From Herminiimonas sp. CN (lineage in GTDB: Bacteria > Pseudomonadota > Gammaproteobacteria > Burkholderiales > Burkholderiaceae_D): 62,101 nucleotides of DNA. Of the stretch, positions 28,506 through 37,942 are shown piece after piece; within the stretch, counting starts at the first letter, position 1; every line of letters begins with the position of its first letter. The translations under genes and the position numbers were made by a program. The notes below the pieces were generated by a model, which saw only the letters and a list, made by a program, of their open reading frames with translations, was not told the DNA's origin and searched no databases. Where the stretch lies: assembly GCF_000622895.1 (NCBI RefSeq), contig NZ_AVCC01000009.1:1-62101 (forward strand). The letters run 5' to 3'.

Positions 28506-29942
28506 ATGAACGCCGCAGTTTCCGCTTCCACCAGCAACACCAAAAATACATTCGCCGATTACGCAGTTGCCGACCTGTCCCTGGCCGATTGGGGCCGCAA
28601 GGAAATCCGCATCGCCGAAACCGAAATGCCGGGCCTGATGGCGATCCGCGAGGAATTCGCCGCAGCCCAGCCATTGAAAGGCGCGCGGATTGCCGGTTCG
28701 ATCCACATGACGATCCAGACCGCGGTGCTGATCCAGACCCTGGAGGCGCTTGGCGCCGATGTGCGCTGGGCTTCCTGCAATATCTACTCGACCCAGGATC
28801 ACGCCGCCGCCGCGATTGCCGCCGCCGGCACCCCGGTGTTCGCCTTCAAGGGCGAATCGCTGGATGACTACTGGGAATTCACCCACCGCATCTTCGAATG
28901 GACCGGCGCACAGCAGGCCAACATGATCCTCGACGACGGCGGCGACGCAACGCTGTTGCTGCACCTGGGCACGCGCGCCGAGCAGGATGCTTCAGTGCTG
29001 GCTAATCCGGCTTCGGAGGAAGAAATCTGCCTGTTCAATTCGATCAAGAAGCGTCTGGCCAGCCAGCCCGGCTGGTATTCGACCCGCTTGGCGCAAGTCA
29101 AGGGCGTGACCGAGGAAACCACCACCGGCGTGCACCGCTTGTACCAGATGCACAAGGACGGCAAGCTGGCGTTCCCGGCCATTAACGTCAACGACTCGGT
29201 GACCAAATCCAAGTTCGACAACCTGTACGGCTGCCGCGAATCGCTGGTCGACGGCATCAAGCGCGCCACCGACGTGATGATCGCCGGCAAGGTGGCGGTG
29301 ATCGCCGGTTACGGCGACGTCGGCAAGGGTTCGGCGCAGGCGATGCGGGCCTTGTCGGCGCAGGTCTGGGTGACCGAAATCGATCCGATCTGCGCGCTGC
29401 AGGCGGCGATGGAAGGCTACCGCGTGGTGACGATGGATTACGCGGCCGCGCACGGCGACATTTTCGTCACCTGCACCGGCAACTATCACATCCTGACCCA
29501 TGCGCACCTGGCGCAGATGAAGGATCAGGCGATCGTCTGCAACATCGGCCATTTCGACAACGAGATCGATGTCGCTTCGCTCAAGCAATACACCTGGGAA
29601 AACATCAAGCCGCAAGTCGATCACGTGATCTTCCCGGACGGCAAGCGCATCATCCTGCTGGCCGAAGGCCGGCTGGTGAACCTGGGCTGCGGCACCGGCC
29701 ACCCGTCGTACGTGATGAGCTCGTCGTTCGCCAACCAGACCATTGCGCAGATCGAATTGTTCGCCAATACCGCCGCCTATCCGGTCGGCGTGTATACGCT
29801 GCCGAAACACCTGGATGAAAAAGTCGCGCGGCTGCAGTTGAAGAAACTCAATGCGCAGCTGACCGAACTGACCGACGAGCAGGCCGCCTACATCGGCGTG
29901 ACCAAGGCCGGCCCTTACAAGCCGGAGCATTACCGGTATTAA
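28506..29942 (+). CDS. ahcY: Adenosylhomocysteinase AhcY
   Basis: 478 residues. Hydrolyses SAH to homocysteine and adenosine, using bound NAD. Visible hallmarks are [35 protein letters not shown], and the NAD-binding [13 protein letters not shown]. The C-terminal KPEHYRY is intact. ATG at 28506 sits five bases after AAAGGAGG and is preferred over the GTG just before it. Expression is expected to be induced through the SAH riboswitch upstream. Confidence 0.98.
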   Translation: MNAAVSASTSNTKNTFADYAVADLSLADWGRKEIRIAETEMPGLMAIREEFAAAQPLKGARIAGSIHMTIQTAVLIQTLEALGADVRWASCNIYSTQDHAAAAIAAAGTPVFAFKGESLDDYWEFTHRIFEWTGAQQANMILDDGGDATLLLHLGTRAEQDASVLANPASEEEICLFNSIKKRLASQPGWYSTRLAQVKGVTEETTTGVHRLYQMHKDGKLAFPAINVNDSVTKSKFDNLYGCRESLVDGIKRATDVMIAGKVAVIAGYGDVGKGSAQAMRALSAQVWVTEIDPICALQAAMEGYRVVTMDYAAAHGDIFVTCTGNYHILTHAHLAQMKDQAIVCNIGHFDNEIDVASLKQYTWENIKPQVDHVIFPDGKRIILLAEGRLVNLGCGTGHPSYVMSSSFANQTIAQIELFANTAAYPVGVYTLPKHLDEKVARLQLKKLNAQLTELTDEQAAYIGVTKAGPYKPEHYRY

Positions 29943-29967
29943 TCCGGGCCGGCCGGACCCCGCTCCA

Positions 29968-30060
29968 GTTTTTATAAATAGTATCGGGTATGTTTAAACT
30001 CATCGCTATTTATATGCGGAAAACATATGCTGCCATAGGCAGTATATGTTTGTTTCCGGG
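29968..30060 (+). repeat. Dispersed AT-rich intergenic element, copy 4, with strong hairpin
   Basis: Left box GGGTATG (29986-29992), middle block GGAAAACATATG, right box AGTATATGTTT. The box-to-box distance is 53 bases, about one helical turn shorter than in the other copies. The right half folds into a 14-pair stem, AAACATATGCTGCC with GGCAGTATATGTTT around ATA (30021-30051), extended by GGAAA/TTTCC. It follows ahcY and may also serve as its terminator. Confidence 0.75.
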
Positions 30061-30110
30061 GTTTTCTCGGCGCGCATGCTGGTGCGCTTCATTTAACCCG
30101 AAAGGTTGCC

Positions 30111-30452
30111 ATGCTTTTACTCGTTTCCTGGCTTATCAATACCGCAGCTTTGCTGGCCCTGCCGTACCTGATGCATTCGGTGCGGGTCGACAGCTTTGCC
30201 ACTGCCTTAATCGCTGCGCTGCTGCTGGGTCTGGTCAATACGCTGATCCGGCCGCTTTTCGTGCTGCTGACCCTGCCGGTCACGGTGCTGACGATGGGCT
30301 TGTTCATTTTTGTCATCAACGGGCTGATGTTCTGGGCGGTGGCCAGCATGGTCGATGGCTTCCACGTCGGCGGTTTCTGGTCGGCGGTCGGCGGCGCCTT
30401 GCTGTTCAGCATCATTTCCTGGGCCTTGTCGGCGATCCTTCTGAAGAAATAA
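30111..30452 (+). CDS. Phage holin family IV / PF04020-type small membrane protein
   Basis: 113 residues, almost wholly hydrophobic, with four predicted membrane helices (MLLLVSWLINTAALLALPYL, ALIAALLLGLVNTLIRPLF, LTMGLFIFVINGLMFWAVA, FWSAVGGALLFSIISWALS). RPLFVLLTLPVTVLT fits the family. These proteins are chromosomal and common; a lysis role is not implied. metF begins directly after the stop codon, so the two are co-transcribed. Confidence 0.85.
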   Translation: MLLLVSWLINTAALLALPYLMHSVRVDSFATALIAALLLGLVNTLIRPLFVLLTLPVTVLTMGLFIFVINGLMFWAVASMVDGFHVGGFWSAVGGALLFSIISWALSAILLKK

Positions 30453-31280
30453 ATGTCAAAAGAAAACTTTAGCATCGAATTTTTCCCGCCAAAAACTGCC
30501 GAAGGAGCGGAAAAACTGCGTGCGACGCGCGCAAAACTGGCCGAACTGCATCCGAAATACTTTTCGGTGACGTTCGGCGCCGGCGGCTCCACCCAGCAAG
30601 GCACGCTCGACACCGTGCTTGAAATCATGCGCGAGGGCCAGCAGGCCGCGCCGCATCTGTCCTGCGTCGGCAGCTCGAAGGAATCGATCCGCGCCATTCT
30701 GGCGGAGTTCAAGTCGCACGGGATTCGCCGGCTGGTGGCTTTGCGCGGCGATTTGCCGAGCGGTTACGGCGGCGCCGGCGAACTGCGCTACGCCAGCGAA
30801 CTGGTCGAGTTCATCCGGGCCGAGACCGGCGACTGGTTCCATATCGAGGTGGCGGCCTATCCCGAAATGCACCCGCAGGCGAAGTCGCCGCAGGACGACC
30901 TGCAGAATTTTGCGCGCAAGGTGCAGGCCGGCGCGAATGCCGCGATCACCCAGTATTTCTACAATGCCGATGCGTATTTCCAGTTTCTGGACAATGCCCG
31001 CAAGCTGGGCGTGGCGGTGCCGGTGGTGCCGGGCATCATGCCGATCACTAACTATTCGCAGCTGACGCGTTTTTCCGACATGTGCGGCACTGAAATCCCG
31101 CGCTGGATCCGGCTGAAGCTGGCCAGCTTCGGCGATGATTCCGACTCGATCAAGGCCTTCGGCCTGGATGTGGTGGCGCAACTGTGCGAGCGCCTGCTGG
31201 CCGGCGGCGCGCCCGGGCTGCATTTTTACTCGATGAATCAGTCGGCGGCGACCAGCGCGATCTGGCAGCGCCTGAAGTGA
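30453..31280 (+). CDS. metF: 5,10-methylenetetrahydrofolate reductase MetF
   Basis: 275 residues, a flavoprotein making 5-methyl-THF for methionine synthesis. EFFPPKTAEGAEKL at the start, FSVTFGAGGSTQQGT, HLSCVGSSKESIR and ALRGDLP are typical. It starts one base after the holin-like gene ends. With metK and ahcY it forms a methyl-cycle cluster; the methionine synthase is not in the window. Confidence 0.96.
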   Translation: MSKENFSIEFFPPKTAEGAEKLRATRAKLAELHPKYFSVTFGAGGSTQQGTLDTVLEIMREGQQAAPHLSCVGSSKESIRAILAEFKSHGIRRLVALRGDLPSGYGGAGELRYASELVEFIRAETGDWFHIEVAAYPEMHPQAKSPQDDLQNFARKVQAGANAAITQYFYNADAYFQFLDNARKLGVAVPVVPGIMPITNYSQLTRFSDMCGTEIPRWIRLKLASFGDDSDSIKAFGLDVVAQLCERLLAGGAPGLHFYSMNQSAATSAIWQRLK

Positions 31281-31305
31281 TCGCCGCGTAAAAAAAACAA
31301 AGCTA

Positions 31306-31935
31306 TCAGCCGCGCGCCAGGATGCCGTCTTCGGTGACGATCGCATCCAGCGCCACGTCGTGCGCGGCAGCGCCAAACTCGGCGCGGCTGCAGGTGTAGG
31401 CGATGCCGATGGCGAGCGGCCGGGTCGAGCCGGCCAGCGTGCGGTCGTAAAAGCCGCCGCCATAGCCGAGCCGGAAGCCGGCGGCGCTAAATCCGACGCA
31501 CGGAATCAGCAATGCCTGCGGCTGCAGCGGGACGATGGTCCCGGTCGGAATCGCTACCCCGAACGTATCCTTGACCAGCAGCGCGCCCGGGGTCCAGGCG
31601 GCGAATTGCAGCGGCGCATCCGGCGCCGCGACTACCGGCAGCGCCAGCTGCACCCCGGCTGCGGCCAGTTCGGCATACGCCGCATGCAAATCCGGTTCGT
31701 GGTGGATCGGCCAGTACACGCCCAGCACCGGCACCGGATGGGCGCGCCACCAGTTGGCGACGTGGCGGCCGATGGCGCTGTCGTATTCGGCGCGCTGCTG
31801 CGCTGCGATGCTGCGGCGCAGCCTGATCAGGCTGCGCCGCAGCGCGTTTTTGTCCGCTGCCGCACGGTCCGTTTGCGGTAGCTTGTCATGCGCCAAAGTA
31901 TTGCCGGAATCGCGTGCTATGCTGGAAGGTGTCAT
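31306..31935 (-). CDS. 5-formyltetrahydrofolate cyclo-ligase family protein
   Basis: 209 residues. Recycles 5-formyl-THF to 5,10-methenyl-THF with ATP. ALRRSLIRLRRSIAAQQR at the N-terminus and the nucleotide/phosphate-binding GFRLGYGGGFYDRTLA motif mark the family. The folate link fits the neighbouring metF. It is transcribed divergently from the lytic transglycosylase gene with only 24 bases between the two starts. Confidence 0.92.
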   Translation of the reverse strand: MTPSSIARDSGNTLAHDKLPQTDRAAADKNALRRSLIRLRRSIAAQQRAEYDSAIGRHVANWWRAHPVPVLGVYWPIHHEPDLHAAYAELAAAGVQLALPVVAAPDAPLQFAAWTPGALLVKDTFGVAIPTGTIVPLQPQALLIPCVGFSAAGFRLGYGGGFYDRTLAGSTRPLAIGIAYTCSRAEFGAAAHDVALDAIVTEDGILARG

Positions 31936-31959
31936 ACAGAATTAGTGAAAGTCGTGCTT

Positions 31960-33897
31960 ATGTTTACCGTCGATCGAAGCGGCCGAATGCGCCGATTTGC
32001 CCGCACTGCGCTTGCCGCTGCGGCGCTGCTTCTGCTGCTGCCTGCGGCCCATGCGCAATTCAGGCAAGCCGAAGACGAGGACTTCATTGCGCTGCGCGAT
32101 GCCGCGCGCCGCTCGGACGCCGATAAAACCGATCGCATTGCGTCGCGGCTGTCAAATTATGCCATCGATTCGTATGTCAACTACTACCGCATCAGGGTAC
32201 ACCTGAAAACTGTGCCGGAAGCTGAAATCCGCGGCTTCCTGACGCGCTATGACGGCACTGCGATTGCCGACCGCCTGCGCAACGACTGGCTGCTGGAACT
32301 CGGCCGTACGCGCGACTGGGCCAGATTCGATGAGCAGTATGCGCAATTTGCGCTCGACGACGATACCCAGCTCAAATGTTATGCGCTGATGTCGCGCATC
32401 GACAAGGGCCAGCAGGTGGCGGCGGACGCCCGCACGCTGCTGGCGGTGCCGAAGGATTACGGCGTTGCGTGCGTGGCCTTGCTGACGCGGCTGGCCGAAA
32501 CCGGGCAGTTCGACCAGAATGACCTGTGGGAGCAAGTCCGGCTGGCGGCCGAGGTCAACAATCTGGCGCTGGCGCGGCAAGTGACCGCGCTGGTCGATTC
32601 GCCGATGGTCGAAAAAGTGGCGGTCGCCATCAGCCAGCCGGCGCTGGCCGCAGCTTACGGCCCCGGCAACGGGCGCGGCGCGCATGAGGCCTATCTGATC
32701 GCGCTCGGCCGCCTCGCCAAAACCAGCCCGGAGCAGGCCGTGCGCGCGTTGTCCGGCAATGGTGCTGTCTTGACGCCGCGGGAGCAGGCGCAGGCGTGGG
32801 CGCAGATCGCCTTGCCGGCCTCGTTCAGCCTGGCGCCGGAAGCGGCCGCTTACTGGCGCCGTGCCGATGGCGCCCGCCTGTCCCTGGAAGGGTATCAGTG
32901 GCGCGCGCGCGCGGCCCTGCGCGCCGGCGACTGGAAGCAAGTCGGCGCAGCCATCGATGCGATGCCGGCCAAGCTGCGCGGCGACGCCACCTGGGTCTAC
33001 TGGTCGGCGCGGGCGCTGAAGGCGCAAGGGCAGAGCGAGGCGGCGCAACAGCTGTTCGCCTCGATTGCCGACCAGACCAATTTTTACGGCCAGCTGGCGA
33101 TCGAGGAAAGCGGCCGCAAGATCACCATTCCTGCCAGCGCCGCCAAGCCCGCGCCAAGCGAAGTGGCGGCGATGGCGGCGAATCCGGGTTTGCGCCGGGC
33201 AATGAAGTTTTTCCAGATGAATTTGCGCTTCGAAGGCGTCCGCGAATGGAACTGGGAGCTGCGCAAGATGAGCGATCGCCAGCATCTGGCGGCAGCCGAA
33301 TTCGCGCGCCAGAACAACGTGCTGGACCGGATGGTCAACACCTCCGACCGCACCAGGGCCGAGGTCGATTTCGAGCAGCGCTTTCCGACCCCGTTTCGCG
33401 ACATCATGCACGCCAACACGCAGCGGCTGGGAATCGACATGGCCTGGGTCTACGGGCTGATCCGGCAGGAGTCGCGCTTCATCATGGATGCGCGCTCGCA
33501 GGTCGGCGCGTCCGGCCTGATGCAGATCATGCCGGCCACCGCCAGGTGGGTTGCCAACAAGATCGGCTTCGGCGACTTCGCGCCGGCCCGCGTCAACGAG
33601 ATCGACACCAACATCCTGCTCGGCACCAATTACCTGAATATCGTGCTTAACGATCTGGACGGCTCGCAGGCGCTGGCAACCGCTGCCTACAATGCCGGCC
33701 CGGCCCGCCCGCGCGCTTGGCGCTCGACCCTGCCGGGCACGGTGGAAGGCGCGATCTTTGCCGAGACCATCCCGTTTTCGGAAACCCGGGGCTACGTCAA
33801 GAACGTATTGTCGAACGCAACGTATTATGCGGCCCTGTTCGACGGCCAGCCGCAGTCGCTCAAGGAGCGCTTGGGCACGGTGGGGCCGAAGCAGTAA
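31960..33897 (+). CDS. slt: Soluble lytic murein transglycosylase (Slt70-like)
   Basis: 645 residues. A signal peptide (TALAAAALLLLLPAAHA) is followed by a long superhelical U-domain and a C-terminal goose-type lysozyme domain. Catalytic Glu near residue 503 lies in RQESRF, then GASGLMQIMPATARWV and ATAAYNAGPARP are the family 1 motifs. ATG at 31960 gives the complete signal peptide; ATG at 31987 is an alternative. It cleaves peptidoglycan glycan strands in the periplasm to 1,6-anhydro products. Confidence 0.93.
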   Translation: MFTVDRSGRMRRFARTALAAAALLLLLPAAHAQFRQAEDEDFIALRDAARRSDADKTDRIASRLSNYAIDSYVNYYRIRVHLKTVPEAEIRGFLTRYDGTAIADRLRNDWLLELGRTRDWARFDEQYAQFALDDDTQLKCYALMSRIDKGQQVAADARTLLAVPKDYGVACVALLTRLAETGQFDQNDLWEQVRLAAEVNNLALARQVTALVDSPMVEKVAVAISQPALAAAYGPGNGRGAHEAYLIALGRLAKTSPEQAVRALSGNGAVLTPREQAQAWAQIALPASFSLAPEAAAYWRRADGARLSLEGYQWRARAALRAGDWKQVGAAIDAMPAKLRGDATWVYWSARALKAQGQSEAAQQLFASIADQTNFYGQLAIEESGRKITIPASAAKPAPSEVAAMAANPGLRRAMKFFQMNLRFEGVREWNWELRKMSDRQHLAAAEFARQNNVLDRMVNTSDRTRAEVDFEQRFPTPFRDIMHANTQRLGIDMAWVYGLIRQESRFIMDARSQVGASGLMQIMPATARWVANKIGFGDFAPARVNEIDTNILLGTNYLNIVLNDLDGSQALATAAYNAGPARPRAWRSTLPGTVEGAIFAETIPFSETRGYVKNVLSNATYYAALFDGQPQSLKERLGTVGPKQ

Positions 33898-33916
33898 CCG
33901 CGCATCGTCCGTGAAA

Positions 33917-34010
33917 TACGTGAAAAATAGGGAGTATGGCTATTTTCATTGGGTTTTAAGCATGATTTAATTGCGGTAATTAAATATACAATGTGTAGTA
34001 TTTGCCATGT
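33917..34010 (+). repeat. Dispersed AT-rich intergenic element, copy 5
   Basis: Left box GGAGTATGGC (33931-33940), GCATGATTT, middle block GGTAATTAAATATACAA, right box AGTATTTG (from 33997). The distance between the box starts is 66 bases, identical to copies 7 and 8. It lies between the slt and complex I-like NAD-binding genes. Confidence 0.85.
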
Positions 34011-34055
34011 TTCTTTTGAGTACTATTTCAGCCAAGATGCAGGGAGTGATAGCAC

Positions 34056-35024
34056 ATGCGATACCCAACCGTGTTAGTGATCGGCGGCAGCGGATTCATC
34101 GGCAGCAGCCTGGTCGCGCAATTGTCCAGCGCCGGCCATGCGGTAATCGTGCCGACCCGCCGCCGCGAGCGCGCCAAGCATCTGATCACGCTGCCGACGG
34201 TCGATGTGGTCGAGGCCGACGTGCACGACGAGACGGTCCTGCGCCGCCTGATGCAGGATGCCGATGCAGTAATCAATCTGGTGGGGATACTGCATTCGCG
34301 GCCGGGCAAGCGAGGTGCTCCGTACGGCCCGGATTTCGCCCGCGCCCATGTCGCATTGCCGAAACGCATCGTCGCAGCCTGTGCGGCCAGCGGCGTATCG
34401 CGCTATCTGCACATGAGCGCGCTCGGTGCTGACGTGAACGGGCCATCGATGTACCAGCGTTCGAAGGCTGCCGGCGAGGCTGCTGCGTGGTCCGAGCCGG
34501 GCCTGAAGACCACCGTGTTCCGGCCTTCCGTGGTGTTTGGCGCAGGAGACCATTTCCTGAACATGTTTGCGGCGATGCAAAGGATATTTCCGGTGTTTCC
34601 ACTCGGATGCGCGCAGGCGAAATTCCAGCCGATCCATGTCGAGGACGTGGCGCGCGCGTACGTCAATGCGCTGGCCTGCGAGCAAACCGTCGGCCATACC
34701 TATGAACTGGCCGGGCCGACTGTCTACAGCCTGCGCCAGTTGGTGCAGCTGGCCGGCCTGTACGCCGGTTGTCCGCGCACTATCATCGCACTGCCGGATT
34801 GGCTCGCGCGGCTGCAGGCGCTGCTGCTGGAATATGCGCCGTTCGGCCCGCTGATGAGCCGCGACAATGTGGCTTCGATGCAGGTCGATAATGTGGCAAA
34901 AGCGCCGATTGCGCCGGAGTTGGGAATTACGCCAGCGGCGCTGGAAGCGGTGGCGCCGTACTATTTATCGGGCGGCTCGCCGCGCGCGCGCTACGACGAT
35001 TACCGCACCGGCGCGCACCGTTAA
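34056..35024 (+). CDS. NAD(P)-binding protein of the complex I NDUFA9 type
   Basis: 322 residues with an atypical short-chain dehydrogenase fold. VLVIGGSGFIGSSLVAQL is the Rossmann glycine motif. SALGADVNGPSMYQRSKAAGE replaces the usual catalytic YxxxK with Tyr..Lys in YQRSK, and FRPSVVFGAGDHFLNMF is typical of the NDUFA9-like group. Substrate is unknown; homologues are annotated as complex I-associated or quinone-binding. Good length and intact. Followed after 30 bases by a GST gene. Confidence 0.85.
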   Translation: MRYPTVLVIGGSGFIGSSLVAQLSSAGHAVIVPTRRRERAKHLITLPTVDVVEADVHDETVLRRLMQDADAVINLVGILHSRPGKRGAPYGPDFARAHVALPKRIVAACAASGVSRYLHMSALGADVNGPSMYQRSKAAGEAAAWSEPGLKTTVFRPSVVFGAGDHFLNMFAAMQRIFPVFPLGCAQAKFQPIHVEDVARAYVNALACEQTVGHTYELAGPTVYSLRQLVQLAGLYAGCPRTIIALPDWLARLQALLLEYAPFGPLMSRDNVASMQVDNVAKAPIAPELGITPAALEAVAPYYLSGGSPRARYDDYRTGAHR

Positions 35025-35054
35025 CAATTATCAAAGTCATCAGGAAAGATCGCC

Positions 35055-35768
35055 GTGCAAATCACCGATTCCGATACCACTCTGTCCGACACCCTGACCA
35101 ACGGCGGCAAACCCGGCCTGCGGCTGGTGATCGGCAACAAGAATTACTCGTCCTGGTCGATGCGGCCGTGGGTTGCGATGACGGCGTTCGGCATTCCCTT
35201 CGAGGAAAGCCGCATCCTGCTGGACCGGCCCGACACCGCCACCCGTATCGCCGAGGTTTGTGCGGCCGGACGGGTGCCGGTGCTGCAGGCCGGCGCCATC
35301 ACGGTCTGGGATTCGCTGGCGATCTGCGAATACCTGGCCGAGCAGTTCCCCGACCTGCACCTGTGGCCGCAGGATGTCGCCGCCCGCGCGATGGCGCGCA
35401 GCATCTGCGCCGAGATGCATTCCGGTTTCACCGGCCTGCGCAGCGCGATGTCGATGAATATCCGCATGTCGTTCCCCGGCAAGGGGCGCACGCCCGAAGC
35501 CCAGGCCGACATCGGACGCATCTGCGAAATCTGGGAGGAATGCCTGGCGCGCTTCGGCCACCATCAATTCCTGTTCGGCGCGTTTTCGATTGCCGACGCC
35601 TACTATGCGCCGGTGGTGATGCGCTTCCGCAGTTATCAGGTGTCGCTGGCGCCGGCGCTGCAGGCGTATGCGGACCGGGTTGCGGCCCACCCGGCGGTGG
35701 CGCAATGGATGCGCGAGGCGCTGGCCGAGCCGGAGCGCTCGGCCAAGTACGACGCCGGCCCGGCCTGA
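35055..35768 (+). CDS. Glutathione S-transferase family protein
   Basis: 237 residues from GTG at 35055. The thioredoxin-like N-terminal domain contains [14 protein letters not shown], where the SxWSxRP block holds the likely catalytic Ser, and [25 protein letters not shown], the glutathione gamma-glutamyl site. The all-helical C-terminal domain has [15 protein letters not shown]. The family is similar to maleylacetoacetate isomerase-type and YfcF-type enzymes; substrate cannot be told. It ends 19 bases before cca. Confidence 0.9.
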   Translation: MQITDSDTTLSDTLTNGGKPGLRLVIGNKNYSSWSMRPWVAMTAFGIPFEESRILLDRPDTATRIAEVCAAGRVPVLQAGAITVWDSLAICEYLAEQFPDLHLWPQDVAARAMARSICAEMHSGFTGLRSAMSMNIRMSFPGKGRTPEAQADIGRICEIWEECLARFGHHQFLFGAFSIADAYYAPVVMRFRSYQVSLAPALQAYADRVAAHPAVAQWMREALAEPERSAKYDAGPA

Positions 35769-35787
35769 TGTTGCCGGATTGATTCCG

Positions 35788-36966
35788 ATGGAAATCTATA
35801 CGGTCGGCGGCGCGGTGCGCGATGCGCTGCTGGGCTTGCCGGTGCAGGACCGCGATTTCGTGGTGGTCGGCGCCACCCCGCAGCAGATGCTGCAGCGCGG
35901 CTTCACCCCGGTGGGCAAGGATTTTCCGGTATTTCTCCATCCGAAAACGCACGAGGAATACGCGCTGGCGCGCACCGAACGCAAGACCGCGCCCGGCTAC
36001 AGGGGCTTCCTGCTTCACGCCGATTCCGAGGTCACGCTGGAGCAGGATCTGGCGCGGCGCGACCTGACCATCAATGCGATCGCCCGCGCCGGGGACGGCA
36101 GCCTGATCGATCCGTTCGGCGGCCAGCGCGACCTGGCGGCGCGGGTGTTCCGCCATGTCTCGGCGGCGTTTGCCGAAGACCCGGTGCGGATCCTGCGGCT
36201 GGCCCGCTTTGCCGCCCGCTTTGCGCTGCCGCCGCATGATTTTCAGGTGGCGCCGGAAACCAATCTGCTGATGCGGCAAATGGTGGCCGCCGGCGAAGTC
36301 GATGCGCTGGTGCCGGAGCGGATCTGGCAGGAACTGGCGCGCGGTCTGCAGGAAGCGTTGCCGTCGCGCATGTTTGCGGTGTTGCGCGACTGCGGTGCGC
36401 TGGCGCGCCTGCTGCCTGAACTGGACGCGCTGTGGGGCGCGCGTTCGCGGCGCCATCCGGAAACCGATGCCGGCCTGCAGGCGATGCTGGCCATCGATGT
36501 TGCTGCGCGACAAAATATGGCCTTGCCGGGCCGATTTGCGGTATTGCTGCACGATCTGGATATGGTTGCGGTGGCAGCGGTATGCGAGCGCCTGCGGGTG
36601 CCGCACGATTGCCGCGACCTCGCTCTGCTGACCGCGCGCGAATACGCTGCGGTCAGCGCTGCGCGGCAACTCGACGCCGATGCGATCGTGTGCCTGATCG
36701 AGCGTTGCGACGCGTTGCGCAAGCCGCAGCGGTTTGCCGGCCTGCTGCAGGCGGTCGCATGCAGCGGACAGGGCGGCGCGGATCAACCGCAGCCTGAGCA
36801 TCTGCTGGCGGCGCTGGCGGCCGTGCAGGCGGTCGATGCCGGCCGGGTTGCTGCGGACATCGCGCAAGCGTATCCGGGCCAGCCGCAACGCATCGCGCCG
36901 GCACTCCATGCGGCGCGGACGGCGGCGCTCGCGGCGCTGCTCAGAGCAGGTGCATCCGGGCCGTAA
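35788..36966 (+). CDS. cca: CCA tRNA nucleotidyltransferase
   Basis: 392 residues, adding or repairing the 3' CCA of tRNAs. The class II head domain starts with [13 protein letters not shown] and the metal-binding Asp21 and Asp23 (DRDFVVVG), followed by [10 protein letters not shown] and the neck region [18 protein letters not shown]. The C-terminal HD region is partly present ([15 protein letters not shown]) but its second His position reads Gln, so the phosphohydrolase activity of E. coli Cca may be weak. ATG at 35788; the longer open frame overlaps the GST gene. Confidence 0.94.
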   Translation: MEIYTVGGAVRDALLGLPVQDRDFVVVGATPQQMLQRGFTPVGKDFPVFLHPKTHEEYALARTERKTAPGYRGFLLHADSEVTLEQDLARRDLTINAIARAGDGSLIDPFGGQRDLAARVFRHVSAAFAEDPVRILRLARFAARFALPPHDFQVAPETNLLMRQMVAAGEVDALVPERIWQELARGLQEALPSRMFAVLRDCGALARLLPELDALWGARSRRHPETDAGLQAMLAIDVAARQNMALPGRFAVLLHDLDMVAVAAVCERLRVPHDCRDLALLTAREYAAVSAARQLDADAIVCLIERCDALRKPQRFAGLLQAVACSGQGGADQPQPEHLLAALAAVQAVDAGRVAADIAQAYPGQPQRIAPALHAARTAALAALLRAGASGP

Positions 36967-37038
36967 TGTGCTGCGGGAAAGCCGGCCGGCGCGGAATGTG
37001 GTATCGTTATTGTGCACTGCACAATAAGAGGCGCCAAC

Positions 37039-37722
37039 ATGAGCACAATCGAGAAACCCAAGCAAGATTTACCGGCCCCGGCCGGCGACGCGACGAGCAA
37101 GCTGACGGTTCGCGTCAAGGAACTGTCCGAGCGCGACCGGCGCCGTATTCTGCGGCATTTTCTGGCGCTGGATGATGAAGACCGCACCTTGCGCTTCGGC
37201 ATGCGTCTGAACGATGAGCTGATTGTCCGGTATGTGAGTCAGCTTGATTTTTCGCGCGACACCATCTTCGGCGTGTACGACAGCAAGTTCAAGCTGGTCG
37301 GCGTCGGTCATCTGGCGTTTGCCCCGCGCGAAACTTACCCGGACTCGGTGTCTGCCACGCTGAAAGAGCGGATCGCCGAATTCGGCGTTTCGGTCAGCGT
37401 CAGCGGGCGCGGCCAGGGAGTCGGCTCGAAGCTGTTCGAGCGCGCCGCCATCCATTGCCGCAATGCCGATGTCGATACGCTCTACATGCATTGCCTGACC
37501 TCGAATCGGGTGATGATCCATATCGCCAAAAAGGCCGGGATGGAGATCCACCGCGATTATGGCGAAGCCGATGCCTATCTGACGCTGCTGCCCGCCAGTC
37601 CCGGCACCGTGTTCAAGGAGGCGGTGCAGGAGCAGGTCGCCAGTCTCGATTACGCGCTCAAGGCCAACACCCGCGCTGCGGTCAAGTGGCTGTCAAGCCT
37701 GCCCGGCTTCAAGGAAGGTTGA
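37039..37722 (+). CDS. GNAT family N-acetyltransferase
   Basis: 227 residues. The acetyl-CoA-binding region VSVSGRGQGVGSKLFERAA includes the RGxGxGxxL pattern of GNAT proteins, followed by LYMHCLTSNRVMIHIAKKAG. ATG at 37039 follows AGAGGCGCC. Substrate unknown. A short hairpin AAGGAA/TTCCTT (about 37711-37728) followed by TTTT overlaps the stop and may terminate transcription. Confidence 0.85.
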   Translation: MSTIEKPKQDLPAPAGDATSKLTVRVKELSERDRRRILRHFLALDDEDRTLRFGMRLNDELIVRYVSQLDFSRDTIFGVYDSKFKLVGVGHLAFAPRETYPDSVSATLKERIAEFGVSVSVSGRGQGVGSKLFERAAIHCRNADVDTLYMHCLTSNRVMIHIAKKAGMEIHRDYGEADAYLTLLPASPGTVFKEAVQEQVASLDYALKANTRAAVKWLSSLPGFKEG

Positions 37723-37740
37723 TTCCTTCCGTTTTGGCTT

Positions 37741-37832
37741 GGAAATATACTGCAGTATGTAATTATTAATTACGCAGTTAAATAGTGTTTGATTGCATTA
37801 TTTTTTGATATACCCGCCATATTTGTAAAATG
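37741..37832 (-). repeat. Dispersed AT-rich intergenic element, copy 6
   Basis: On the minus strand: left box GGGTATAT (37808-37815), middle block TAATAATTACAT, right box AGTATATTTCC beginning at 37751. The distance is 62 bases. The right half is the palindrome ATACTGCAGTAT. It lies between the GNAT and hppD genes, in opposite orientation to both. Confidence 0.78.
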
Positions 37833-37942
37833 TAACGGACTATTCGGCAATTCCTGCCGGTGCGATTGATAGTCGATTGATAATCGCGACAGGTCCGATG
37901 CGTACCGCCTATACTGTTTTCATGACAAGCATGGAGACCGGC

